From the NCBI RefSeq assembly GCF_027943945.1, contig NZ_AP027141.1, positions 3,187,509 through 3,251,508 of the forward strand: a DNA stretch of 64,000 nucleotides. The letters run 5' to 3'. Under the pieces are notes generated by a model. That model saw only the letters and a program-made list of their open reading frames with translations, was not told the origin of the DNA and did not search any database. The stretch is from Microbacterium terricola (GTDB lineage Bacteria; Actinomycetota; Actinomycetes; Actinomycetales; Microbacteriaceae). Shown here piece after piece: positions 8,933 to 15,937 of the stretch. The position numbers were made by a program, and so were the translations under genes. How positions within the stretch are numbered: position 1 is the stretch's first letter; each line of letters starts with the position of its first letter.

Positions 8933-9439
8933 ATGTCCGCGAGCCCTGCCGCGCCCTTCCGGGTCGTCTTCGTGTGCACGGGCAACATCTGCCGGTCGCC
9001 GATGGCCGAGGTCGTGTTCCGCTGGTTCGCCGACGCGGCGACGATGGGGGAGCGGGTCGTGTCGACGAGTGCCGGAACCGGCGACTGGCACGTGGGCGAG
9101 CGCGCGGACGTGCGCACGATCGAGGCCCTCGAACGGCGGGGCTACAACGGGTCTCTGCATCGCGCACGACAGTTCGCGCACACCGACTTCGACCGCAACG
9201 ACCTGGTCGTCGCGCTCGACCGCAGCCACGAGCGGATCCTGCGGGGATGGGCAAGGGACGAAGCCGACACCGACAAGATCGCGCTGCTGCTGTCGTTCGA
9301 CTCCACGGCCACCAGCCTCGACGTGCCAGACCCGTACTATGCGGGCCCGGGAATGTTCGACGAGGTGCTCGGTATGATCGAGAGTGCGAGCCGGGCGCTC
9401 TTCCGGCAGCTCGAACCCGCGATCCGCTCGGCCACCTGA
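8933..9439 (+). CDS. Low molecular weight protein-tyrosine-phosphatase
   Basis: Cytosolic phosphatase of 168 aa, the usual length. The catalytic P-loop CTGNICRS gives Cys15 and Arg21 (CX5R) near the N-terminus, and the general-acid loop DPYY lies around residue 131. These features define the arsenate reductase/LMW-PTP fold. In this group the substrate is usually a phosphotyrosine protein, sometimes a component of polysaccharide export. The ATG at 8933 puts the P-loop at the family position. It is followed 27 bp later by purB in the same direction, with no evident terminator. Confidence 0.93.
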   Translation: MSASPAAPFRVVFVCTGNICRSPMAEVVFRWFADAATMGERVVSTSAGTGDWHVGERADVRTIEALERRGYNGSLHRARQFAHTDFDRNDLVVALDRSHERILRGWARDEADTDKIALLLSFDSTATSLDVPDPYYAGPGMFDEVLGMIESASRALFRQLEPAIRSAT

Positions 9440-9466
9440 GGTCGAGCCCGCCCGGACGGAGCCTGC

Positions 9467-10846
9467 GTGTCCTCTCTCCCCCCTCAGCCCCTCAGCCCGC
9501 TCGACGGCCGCTACCGCGCCGCCGTGTCGCCGCTGGCCGACTTCCTCTCCGAGGCCGGTCTCAACCGCGCCCGGGTCGAGGTGGAGGTCGAGTGGCTGAT
9601 CGCCCTGACCGATCGCTCGCTGTTCGGCTCGTCACCGCTCTCCGACGCCGACAAGACCCGCCTCCGCGCGCTGTACGTCGACTTCGGCCAGACCGAGATC
9701 GACTGGCTCGCGGAGAAGGAGGCGGTCACCCGCCACGATGTGAAGGCCGTCGAGTACCTGGTGCGCGACCGTCTGTCCACGCTCGGCCTCGACGCCATCG
9801 CCGAGCTCACGCATTTCGCGTGCACGAGCGAGGACATCAACTCGGCCTCCTACGCGATCACCGTGCAGCGCGCCGTCGCCCAGGTGTGGCTGCCGAAGCT
9901 GCGCGCGGTGATCGCGAAGCTCGCCGGGATCGCCGACGAGCACCGTGACGCCGCCATGCTGTCGCGCACGCACGGGCAGCCGGCCACCCCGTCCACCATG
10001 GGCAAGGAGATCGCCGTGTTCGCATGGCGTCTCGAGCGGGTCGCCGCGCAGATCGAGGGCGGCGACTACCTCGCCAAGTTCTCCGGCGCCACGGGCACCT
10101 GGTCGGCGCACCTCGCCGCGGAGCCCGACGTCGACTGGCCCGAGCTGTCGCGGTCGTTCATCGAGGGGCTCGGCATCGGCTTCAACGTGCTGACCACCCA
10201 GATCGAGTCGCACGACTGGCAGGTCGAGCTGTACGACCGCGTGCGTCACGCCGGCGGGATCCTGCACAACCTCGCCACCGACATCTGGACGTACATCTCG
10301 CTCGGGTTCTTCGCGCAGATCCCGGTCGCGGGCGCGACCGGCTCGTCGACCATGCCGCACAAGATCAACCCGATCCGCTTCGAGAACGCCGAGGCGAACC
10401 TCGAGATCTCCGGCGGCCTGCTGCAGACGCTGTCGCAGACGCTCGTCACCAGCCGGATGCAGCGCGACCTCACCGACTCGACGACGCAGCGCAACATCGG
10501 CGTGGCCTTCGGCCACTCGCTGCTCGCCCTCGACAACCTCGAGCGCGGGCTCGGCGAGATCTCGCTCGCGCAGCACGTGCTGCTGGCCGACCTCGACGCC
10601 AACTGGGAGGTGCTCGCCGAGGCCATCCAGACCGTGGTGCGGGCCGAGATCGCCGCCGGGCGCTCGCAGATCACCGACCCGTACGCGCTCCTGAAGGACC
10701 TCACCCGCGGGCGCCGCGTCGGCGGAGCGGAGCTGGCCGAGTTCGTCCGCGGCCTCGACATCGGGGATGCCGCCAAGCAGCGCCTCCTCGAGCTCACCCC
10801 CGCGACCTACACCGGCCTCGCGTCGGCGCTCGTCGACGAGCTGTAG
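9467..10846 (+). CDS. purB: Adenylosuccinate lyase
   Basis: Cleaves adenylosuccinate to AMP and fumarate and also SAICAR to AICAR in purine synthesis; a cytosolic homotetramer. Length 459 aa. The fumarase/aspartase superfamily signature SSTMPHKINP occurs at about residue 293, and TSEDINS near residue 122 supplies active-site residues. The C-terminal ASL domain (DPYALLKDLTRGRRV) is intact. The start is a GTG (MSSLPPQPLSPLDGRYR), and DGRY near the N-terminus is typical of the family. It may be co-transcribed with the phosphatase upstream. A long inverted repeat follows its stop. Confidence 0.97.
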   Translation: MSSLPPQPLSPLDGRYRAAVSPLADFLSEAGLNRARVEVEVEWLIALTDRSLFGSSPLSDADKTRLRALYVDFGQTEIDWLAEKEAVTRHDVKAVEYLVRDRLSTLGLDAIAELTHFACTSEDINSASYAITVQRAVAQVWLPKLRAVIAKLAGIADEHRDAAMLSRTHGQPATPSTMGKEIAVFAWRLERVAAQIEGGDYLAKFSGATGTWSAHLAAEPDVDWPELSRSFIEGLGIGFNVLTTQIESHDWQVELYDRVRHAGGILHNLATDIWTYISLGFFAQIPVAGATGSSTMPHKINPIRFENAEANLEISGGLLQTLSQTLVTSRMQRDLTDSTTQRNIGVAFGHSLLALDNLERGLGEISLAQHVLLADLDANWEVLAEAIQTVVRAEIAAGRSQITDPYALLKDLTRGRRVGGAELAEFVRGLDIGDAAKQRLLELTPATYTGLASALVDEL

Positions 10847-10868
10847 CTCGCCGGCGGCCCGTCGCCGA

Positions 10869-10936
10869 AACAGGTGTTCTGGCCAGCACAGGTCGGTTAG
10901 CGCCGGTTTCTTCCTGTTCCGGCCGGAACACCTGTT
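10869..10936. repeat. Inverted repeat between convergent genes
   Basis: AACAGGTGTTCTGGCC (10869-10884) and GGCCGGAACACCTGTT (10921-10936) form a 16-bp inverted repeat with one mismatch and a 36-nt centre. It sits between the convergent ends of purB and the membrane-protein gene at 11017, so it may act as a two-way terminator, but no T-tract follows on either strand. The rest of 10847-11016 holds no gene; three 7-bp tandem copies of GCGCTGG lie at 10984-11004. Confidence 0.6.
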
Positions 10937-11016
10937 CCAGGCGGCAGCGGCAGAGGAACAGCGGCTGCCGCGACCTTCGCTACGCGCTGGGCGCTGGGCG
11001 CTGGGCCAGCGGCCGG

Positions 11017-11346
11017 CTACTTCTTCGCGCGGGCGGAGCCGGTGGCATCCGGCTCGCTGTCGTCCGGGTCGTCGAGCAGCACAGGGCGATCGATCGGCTT
11101 CTGCACGTCGGCGGGGTCGACGACGAGCAGCAGGAGGGCGATCCCGAGCAGCACCACGATGAACGTGATGCCGGCCACGACGAGCCCGACGACGAGCGCG
11201 TGGGAGCTCTGCCCCTCGAACCGCGACTGGAAGAACCCCATCGACACCAGCGTCACGACACCGGCGAACAGGGCGGCCACGAACGCGAGCCCGAGCAGCT
11301 GCACGGGCTTCATCAGGTCGCGGCGGGTGGGCTTGTCGTCGGTCAC
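11017..11346 (-). CDS. Two-span membrane protein of unknown function
   Basis: Protein of 109 aa. A short cytoplasmic N-terminus (MTDDKPTRRDLMKP) precedes two hydrophobic segments at about residues 14-38 and 47-75, then a charged Asp-rich and Lys-ending tail. I do not recognise a named family. The GTG start overlaps the stop of the upstream membrane-protein gene by 4 nt, so the two proteins are probably made together and may work in one membrane complex. The order of coupled small membrane proteins suggests a genus-conserved pair, which is inference. Confidence 0.8.
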   Translation of the reverse strand: MTDDKPTRRDLMKPVQLLGLAFVAALFAGVVTLVSMGFFQSRFEGQSSHALVVGLVVAGITFIVVLLGIALLLLVVDPADVQKPIDRPVLLDDPDDSEPDATGSARAKK

Positions 11347-11927
11347 ACCGACACCTCCTTGCGCGGGGAGAACCCGGCGATCGCGAGATAGACCGCGATG
11401 ATGGCCGCGTAGCCCCCGAAGACGCCCACGGCGATTGTGGTGCCGGTGAGCGTGAAGTCATGGCCCTCGACCGTGTAGTCGAGTGAGAACGTCGGCGAGA
11501 CGAACAGGGTCGCGATGCCGAGCACGAGAGTCAGGATGCCGATCACGAACGTGTCGCGCGACTCGGCGCGACCCCGCCAGCCGACGATCGTCTCGACGAG
11601 GCCGGTGGCCAGCGCCCACACGATCACCAGCGTGAAGAACAGCGCGTCCGAGCGCAGCGGCGGCAGGCCGCCCGCCATGCCCGCGAGGATCGAGAGGATG
11701 CCCAGCACGACCGACGGCCAGCGGCGGTCGGCGGGGTACACCAGCCATGCGGCGGTCAGGTGGATGATGCCCGTGGCCAGCGCGAACCCGCTGAAGACGG
11801 CGAGCCCCACCGCAGCCGAGTGATCGGTCGAGAACGTGATCATGACCGCGGCGAGCGCCGCGAACAGGGCGCGCAGCAACTGGACGTGGCGCACCTCGAA
11901 GGTGCGGGGAGTGGATGCTGCGGTCAC
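11343..11927 (-). CDS. DUF308/HdeD-like six-span membrane protein
   Basis: Integral membrane protein of 194 aa with about six hydrophobic segments arranged as three pairs, each led by a glycine-rich stretch (GLAVFSGFALATGIIHL, VLGILSILAGMAGG, GILTLVLGIATLF). This repeat of short helices is the pattern of the DUF308 (HdeD) family. Its role is unknown; the family name comes from an acid-resistance locus in enterobacteria. It is first of a two-gene unit with a 4-nt overlap to the 109-aa membrane protein. The GTG start follows a short intergenic region shared with the VOC gene's 3' end. Confidence 0.8.
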   Translation of the reverse strand: MTAASTPRTFEVRHVQLLRALFAALAAVMITFSTDHSAAVGLAVFSGFALATGIIHLTAAWLVYPADRRWPSVVLGILSILAGMAGGLPPLRSDALFFTLVIVWALATGLVETIVGWRGRAESRDTFVIGILTLVLGIATLFVSPTFSLDYTVEGHDFTLTGTTIAVGVFGGYAAIIAVYLAIAGFSPRKEVSV

Positions 11928-12011
11928 GACGTTTCCTGTGGGCGAAGGGATCTCCCCAGTCTAGGTCGTGGTCACCTGTGGCCCCGCCGGGCGGCGCCCG
12001 CCAGGGCCGCC

Positions 12012-12914
12012 CTAGAAGTCGGCGATGACCAGCTTCTTCATCTCCAGCATCCGCTGATATGCGCCGGGCTTGCGCAGGAGCACGTCCATGTCCGCCGGAA
12101 CGATCTGCCAGCTGAGGCCGAACCGGTCGACGAGCCACCCGCACTGCTCCGCCTGCGGCACGGCCGACAGCGACTCCCAGAGCCGGTCGATCTCCGCCTG
12201 ATCTGCGCAGCGCACCTCGAACGAGTTGCCCACCCCGAAGGTGAAGTCCTGCTCGACGCCCGAGTCCATGGCGGCGAACGTCTGGCCCTCGAGGGTGAAG
12301 TCGCTGAACATGGCCGAGCCGGGTGCGGCCGGCCCGGTCTGCTCCGGGTAGGGCGCGAAGAACCCCGGCGCCGCGTCGCCGAAGACCGAGGTGTAGAAGT
12401 CGATGGCCTCCTTCGCCCGGTTCTGGGCGGGGCCGCTGAACAGCAGCTGGGGGACCACGAACGGCCGCGGGCCGCCGGACGGGTCGGCGAGGAGCAGCTG
12501 CCAGCTCACCCCGTAGCGATCCTGCAGCCATCCGTAGCGCGGGCTGTACGGGTACTCGTCGAGCGGCATCAGCACGGTGCCGCCGTCGGCGAGCGCCGCC
12601 CACACCGCGTCGAGCCGGTCGCGTGCGGTCTGCTCGTCGCCGAGCTGCAGCGGGTCGAAGTTGAGCATGAACGACACCGCCGGGTTCGGTGCGAACTCGC
12701 CGCCGGCGTTGATGAGCGTCAGGCGGAAGCCCTCGATCACGACGGCGACCGTGACCGGCTCGCCCGCGAGCGCGCGCTGGAACTCGGGCAGGCCCTCGTC
12801 GGGATAGCGCCCCGTGACCTCGGCGGTCGCGCCGGGGAACGCGGCGGCATAGAACTCGCCCGCCTCGGCCGCGTTGCCGTTGAACCACAGGTTGGGGACG
12901 ATCTTCTGCATCAT
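12012..12914 (-). CDS. VOC family protein (tandem PhnB-like domains)
   Basis: Cytosolic protein of 300 aa made of two related glyoxalase/bleomycin-resistance-fold domains, about residues 1-150 and 155-300. Each begins with a similar motif (KIVPNLWFNGNAAEAGEFY and QLLFSGPAQNRAKEAIDFY) and each ends with the DRFGLSWQ or DRYGVSWQ segment typical of PhnB/3-dmu-9_3-mt proteins. The duplicated form is common in actinobacteria. The biochemical function of the family is mostly unknown. Start ATG at 12914. The gene is divergent from the oxidoreductase at 13021, with a 106-bp shared upstream region. Confidence 0.88.
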   Translation of the reverse strand: MMQKIVPNLWFNGNAAEAGEFYAAAFPGATAEVTGRYPDEGLPEFQRALAGEPVTVAVVIEGFRLTLINAGGEFAPNPAVSFMLNFDPLQLGDEQTARDRLDAVWAALADGGTVLMPLDEYPYSPRYGWLQDRYGVSWQLLLADPSGGPRPFVVPQLLFSGPAQNRAKEAIDFYTSVFGDAAPGFFAPYPEQTGPAAPGSAMFSDFTLEGQTFAAMDSGVEQDFTFGVGNSFEVRCADQAEIDRLWESLSAVPQAEQCGWLVDRFGLSWQIVPADMDVLLRKPGAYQRMLEMKKLVIADF

Positions 12915-13020
12915 GCCTCCCGGATGTCGGCTCCAGCATCCGTCGGTCCCGGACCGCTCCGCAAGGGGGGCGGCTACCCGTCGGCCGCGCCTGCTGGGAG
13001 GATGTCAGCGGGAGGCAGCC

Positions 13021-13974
13021 ATGATCCGACTCGCCACGATCGGCACCAGCATGATCACCGGGATGCTCGCCGATGCGGTGCGCGTCGTCGACGGCATCAC
13101 CATCGAGACCGTCTACTCGCGGGATGCGGCCAAGGCCGCGGCGAAGGCCGCCGAGTTCGGCGCCGCGGGGTCGAGCGACGACCTCGACGCCGTGCTCGCC
13201 TCGCCGGACATCGACGCCGTGTACATCGCGTCGCCGAACAGCGAACACGGCGCGCAGGTGCGCAAGGTGATCGCTGCGGGCAAGCACGTGCTGGTCGAGA
13301 AGCCGGCGGTCACGACCGCGGACGAGTGGCTGGAGCTTGTCGGATCGGCCGACGAGGCGGGCGTCGTGCTGCTCGAGGCGATGCGCACCGAGTACGACCC
13401 CGGCACCGCCCTCGTGCGGTCGCTGCTGCCCGAGCTCGGCGTGCTGCGCGCCGCGTCCCTGCGGTACGCCTCGCGGTCGTCGCGCTACGACCTCGTGCTT
13501 GCCGGCGAGCGCGTGAACATGTTCGACCCGGCCATGGCCGGCGGCGCGCTGTTCGATCTGGGCGTGTACTGCGTGCATGCGATGGTGACGCTCCTCGGCG
13601 TGCCGGAGAGCGTTCACGCCGACGTGCTGCCTGTGCCGTCGGGCGTCGACGGCGCGGGCACGATCCTGGCGCGCTACCCGGGCGCGGTGGTGTCGCTCGA
13701 GTACTCCAAGATCTCGACGACCCACCTCCCCAGCGAGATCCAGGGCGAGGACGCGACGCTCGTCATCGACCACATCGCGAGCCCGCGGTCGGTGCGCCTC
13801 GTGCGGCGCGACGGCTCGGAGGAGCTGCACGAGCTCACCCAGCCGCAGCACGAGCTGCGCGGCGAGGTCGAGCGCTTCGTGGAGCTGGTGTCCACGGGTC
13901 AGGATGCTGCCGCCGACCACGACCGCACGACCGAGACCCTGCGCATCATCGAGGCGGTCCGGGCGGGGTCGTGA
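13021..13974 (+). CDS. Gfo/Idh/MocA family NAD(P)-dependent oxidoreductase
   Basis: Protein of 317 aa with an N-terminal Rossmann domain (MIRLATIGTSMIT at the dinucleotide loop) and the family motif EKP at residues 93-95. The C-terminal alpha/beta domain carries GGALFDLGVYCVHA, which holds the usual active-site Asp and His region. Likely oxidises or reduces a sugar, inositol or bile-pigment-like substrate; the substrate is not predictable. The ATG has GGGAGGCAGCC immediately upstream, a strong ribosome binding site. A possible GTG start of the next gene overlaps its stop by 4 nt. Confidence 0.9.
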   Translation: MIRLATIGTSMITGMLADAVRVVDGITIETVYSRDAAKAAAKAAEFGAAGSSDDLDAVLASPDIDAVYIASPNSEHGAQVRKVIAAGKHVLVEKPAVTTADEWLELVGSADEAGVVLLEAMRTEYDPGTALVRSLLPELGVLRAASLRYASRSSRYDLVLAGERVNMFDPAMAGGALFDLGVYCVHAMVTLLGVPESVHADVLPVPSGVDGAGTILARYPGAVVSLEYSKISTTHLPSEIQGEDATLVIDHIASPRSVRLVRRDGSEELHELTQPQHELRGEVERFVELVSTGQDAAADHDRTTETLRIIEAVRAGS

Positions 13975-14000
13975 CCGCCCCCGGCGGACGACGCCGCCCG

Positions 14001-14062
14001 CATTCACCGCAGTTCCCGGCATCCACCGGCGTTGAAACGGCGATGGATGCCGGAAACCACGC
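14001..14062. repeat. Palindromic repeat, family B, copy 1
   Basis: The stretch begins ATTCACCGCAGTTCCCGG and contains GTTCCCGGCATCC pairing with GGATGCCGGAAAC across a GC-rich loop. A second copy at 15211-15274 shares ATTCACCGCA and TCCACCGGCGT in the same order and direction. The two copies bracket the PQQ-type dehydrogenase gene, and this one overlaps its probable ATG. Confidence 0.65.
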
Positions 14063-15197
14063 GGAACGGTCGCCGACCCGGAAGCCGCGCCGCCGACGGG
14101 CCGGGGCCACGGCGGCGATCTGCCTCGCCGGGCTGACCCTCGCCGGGCTGACCCTCGCCGCCTGCGCTGCCGCCGCCCCGGGGCCGACCGCGACCCCGGC
14201 TCGCTCGACCTCGACGCCGCCGTCGGAGGCGGCGAGCGCTGTGCCGGACGGTCCGGAGACGATCGCGGAGGGACTTCAGGCGCCGTGGTCGCTCGTCTTC
14301 ACCGCCGCCGGCACGCCGCTCGTCGACGAGCGCGACAGCGGCCGCATCCTCGAGCTCCTCGCCGACGGGACGCCCCGCGAGGTCGGGCGGCTCGACGACG
14401 TCGCCCATGGCGGCGAAGGCGGCCTGCTGGGCCTGGCAGTGCGCGGTGAACAGCTGTACGTCCACTCCACTGCGGCGGGCGGCAACCGGGTGCAGCGATT
14501 CGCGCTCGAGGGCTCGCCCGGCTCGTACTCCCTCGGCGAGGGGACGACGCTGCTCGACGGGCTGCCGTCCGCCGGCAACCACAACGGCGGCCGCATCGCG
14601 TTCGGTCCGGACGGGATGCTGTACGTCACCGCCGGCGACGCGGCCCAGCCTCCGCGGGCGCAGGATCCCGACAGCCTCGGCGGCAAGATCCTGCGGATGA
14701 CGCCGGATGGCGGCATCCCGGCCGACAATCCGACACCCGGCTCGCTGGTCTACAGCTCCGGCCACCGCAATGTGCAGGGCCTCGCGTGGGCGGACGACGG
14801 CACGATGTACGCGACCGAGTTCGGTCAGGACACGTGGGACGAGCTCAACGTGATCGTCGCCGGGGGCAACTACGGCTGGCCGACCGTCGAGGGGACCGGC
14901 GGCGAGGACCTCGGCTTCGTCGACCCGATCGCGGTCTGGAGTCCAGACGACGCGAGCCCGAGCGGCATGACGATCGCCGGCACCACCCTCTACCTCGCGA
15001 ACCTGCGCGGCGAGGTGCTGCGCTCGATCGATACCGACGGGTTCGCCGCGACCGAGCTGTTCGCCGGCGAGTACGGGCGCCTCCGCGATGTCGCGCTCGC
15101 GCCCGACGGGCGCCTGTGGCTGCTGACGAACAACACCGACGGACGCGGCGACGCGCGCGAAGGCGACGACCGGATCGTCGCCGTGCCCGTGCCCTGA
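14043..15197 (+). CDS. PQQ-dependent sugar dehydrogenase-like lipoprotein
   Basis: Exported beta-propeller protein of 384 aa of the soluble glucose/aldose sugar dehydrogenase (GSDH) family. The N-terminus has a basic region (KPRRRR) and a hydrophobic stretch ending in a lipobox with Cys41, so it should be anchored outside the membrane. GSDH motifs include GEGGLLGLA, SGHRNVQGLAW and YGWPTVEG near the middle and C-terminus. Substrate and use of PQQ are inferred from the family. The start is uncertain: an in-frame GTG at 13971 overlaps the previous stop by 4 nt but would translate the palindromic repeat; the ATG at 14043 lacks a clear ribosome binding site. A 15-bp tandem duplication (14126-14155) lengthens the signal core. 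Confidence 0.82.
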   Translation: MDAGNHAERSPTRKPRRRRAGATAAICLAGLTLAGLTLAACAAAAPGPTATPARSTSTPPSEAASAVPDGPETIAEGLQAPWSLVFTAAGTPLVDERDSGRILELLADGTPREVGRLDDVAHGGEGGLLGLAVRGEQLYVHSTAAGGNRVQRFALEGSPGSYSLGEGTTLLDGLPSAGNHNGGRIAFGPDGMLYVTAGDAAQPPRAQDPDSLGGKILRMTPDGGIPADNPTPGSLVYSSGHRNVQGLAWADDGTMYATEFGQDTWDELNVIVAGGNYGWPTVEGTGGEDLGFVDPIAVWSPDDASPSGMTIAGTTLYLANLRGEVLRSIDTDGFAATELFAGEYGRLRDVALAPDGRLWLLTNNTDGRGDAREGDDRIVAVPVP

Positions 15198-15210
15198 CCG
15201 CCGGCCCCCG

Positions 15211-15274
15211 TATTCACCGCACTTTCCCGCGTCCACCGGCGTACGGACTGCGCGGGATGCGGGGAACTGCGCTC
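15211..15274. repeat. Palindromic repeat, family B, copy 2
   Basis: ATTCACCGCACTTTCCCG, then TCCACCGGCGTACGG, then GGGATGCGGGGAACTGCG. The arms ACTTTCCCGCGTCC and GGATGCGGGGAACT pair imperfectly (11 of 14). It is a direct-orientation copy of the element at 14001-14062 and starts 14 bp after the dehydrogenase stop codon. Confidence 0.62.
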
Positions 15275-15321
15275 GACTGCGCGCAAACCCCGGCTTGACC
15301 TGTCGCCCCTCTCGCGCTAAA

Positions 15322-15333
15322 TTACATTTGTAA
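15322..15333. promoter_or_regulatory. Palindromic operator of the TetR gene
   Basis: TTACATTTGTAA is a perfect 12-bp palindrome, extended by flanking A/T pairs, in a local AT-rich patch 22 bp upstream of the TetR-family start codon. This is the usual place and size of a TetR autoregulatory operator. Binding is inferred. Confidence 0.62.
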
Positions 15334-15355
15334 ATTAGTTGTAGAGGCGGCCATC

Positions 15356-15937
15356 ATGGAGCGCGAAGACCCGCGCTGGACGCGTTCGCGTGCAGCGCTC
15401 ATCGCCGCTGTGACGACCCTGCTCGACGAGGGCCGCGCGCCCAGCATCACCGACATCGTGGCGACAGCGGGCGTGAGCCGTCCGACGTTCTACCAGCACT
15501 TCGGGGATGTGCCGACGGCGTGCGGCGCCGCAGGACTCGAGCGCCTGCGGTCGCAGTTCGAGAGCATCCCGGGCCCGGTCGATTCCGGGCAGGGTGAGGA
15601 CGAGGTCATCGCCACGATGACCCGTCTGCTCGAGCACCTCCTGGCCCATCGCGTCTTCTACTGCGCGGTCCTCAACGAGGCCGGCGAGCGCGCCCTCACC
15701 GAGGGGATCGTGGCGTTCCTCGTCGACCGCATCGTGCACGTCTCCCCGTTCGGCGCTCGACTGCGCGCCCGCCCCGGCCCGCACACCTCCGACCGCGTGA
15801 CCGCCCTGGCCGCCGGCCTGGTCTGGCTCATCATCGGCTGGCTCACCCGCGACGAGCCGGAGCCCGCCGCCCAGATGGCCGCGCGGGTGATCGCCGTCAT
15901 CTCGTTCTTCACCGGCGCGTCCGACGCGTCTGCGTGA
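15356..15937 (+). CDS. TetR family transcriptional regulator
   Basis: DNA-binding repressor of 193 aa. The helix-turn-helix lies at about residues 27-50 (SITDIVATAGVSRPTFYQHF), typical of TetR_N. The C-terminal ligand domain has no recognisable subfamily. It is directly followed by, and may overlap by 4 nt, the gene for a YhgE/Pip membrane protein, so it very probably controls that gene and itself. A perfect palindrome in the AT-rich region 22 bp before the ATG is the probable operator. The inducer is unknown. Confidence 0.92.
   Translation: MEREDPRWTRSRAALIAAVTTLLDEGRAPSITDIVATAGVSRPTFYQHFGDVPTACGAAGLERLRSQFESIPGPVDSGQGEDEVIATMTRLLEHLLAHRVFYCAVLNEAGERALTEGIVAFLVDRIVHVSPFGARLRARPGPHTSDRVTALAAGLVWLIIGWLTRDEPEPAAQMAARVIAVISFFTGASDASA

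Noticed and set aside
10984..11004. Three GCGCTGG repeats as a regulatory element
   Set aside because: A short GC-rich slippage tract in a convergent gap with no partner sequence; recorded only within the intergenic description.
11458..14022. 854-codon minus-strand frame spanning three genes
   Set aside because: It runs antisense to the oxidoreductase and through other frames of the VOC and DUF308 genes; low-complexity Arg/His/Gly composition typical of GC-rich shadows.
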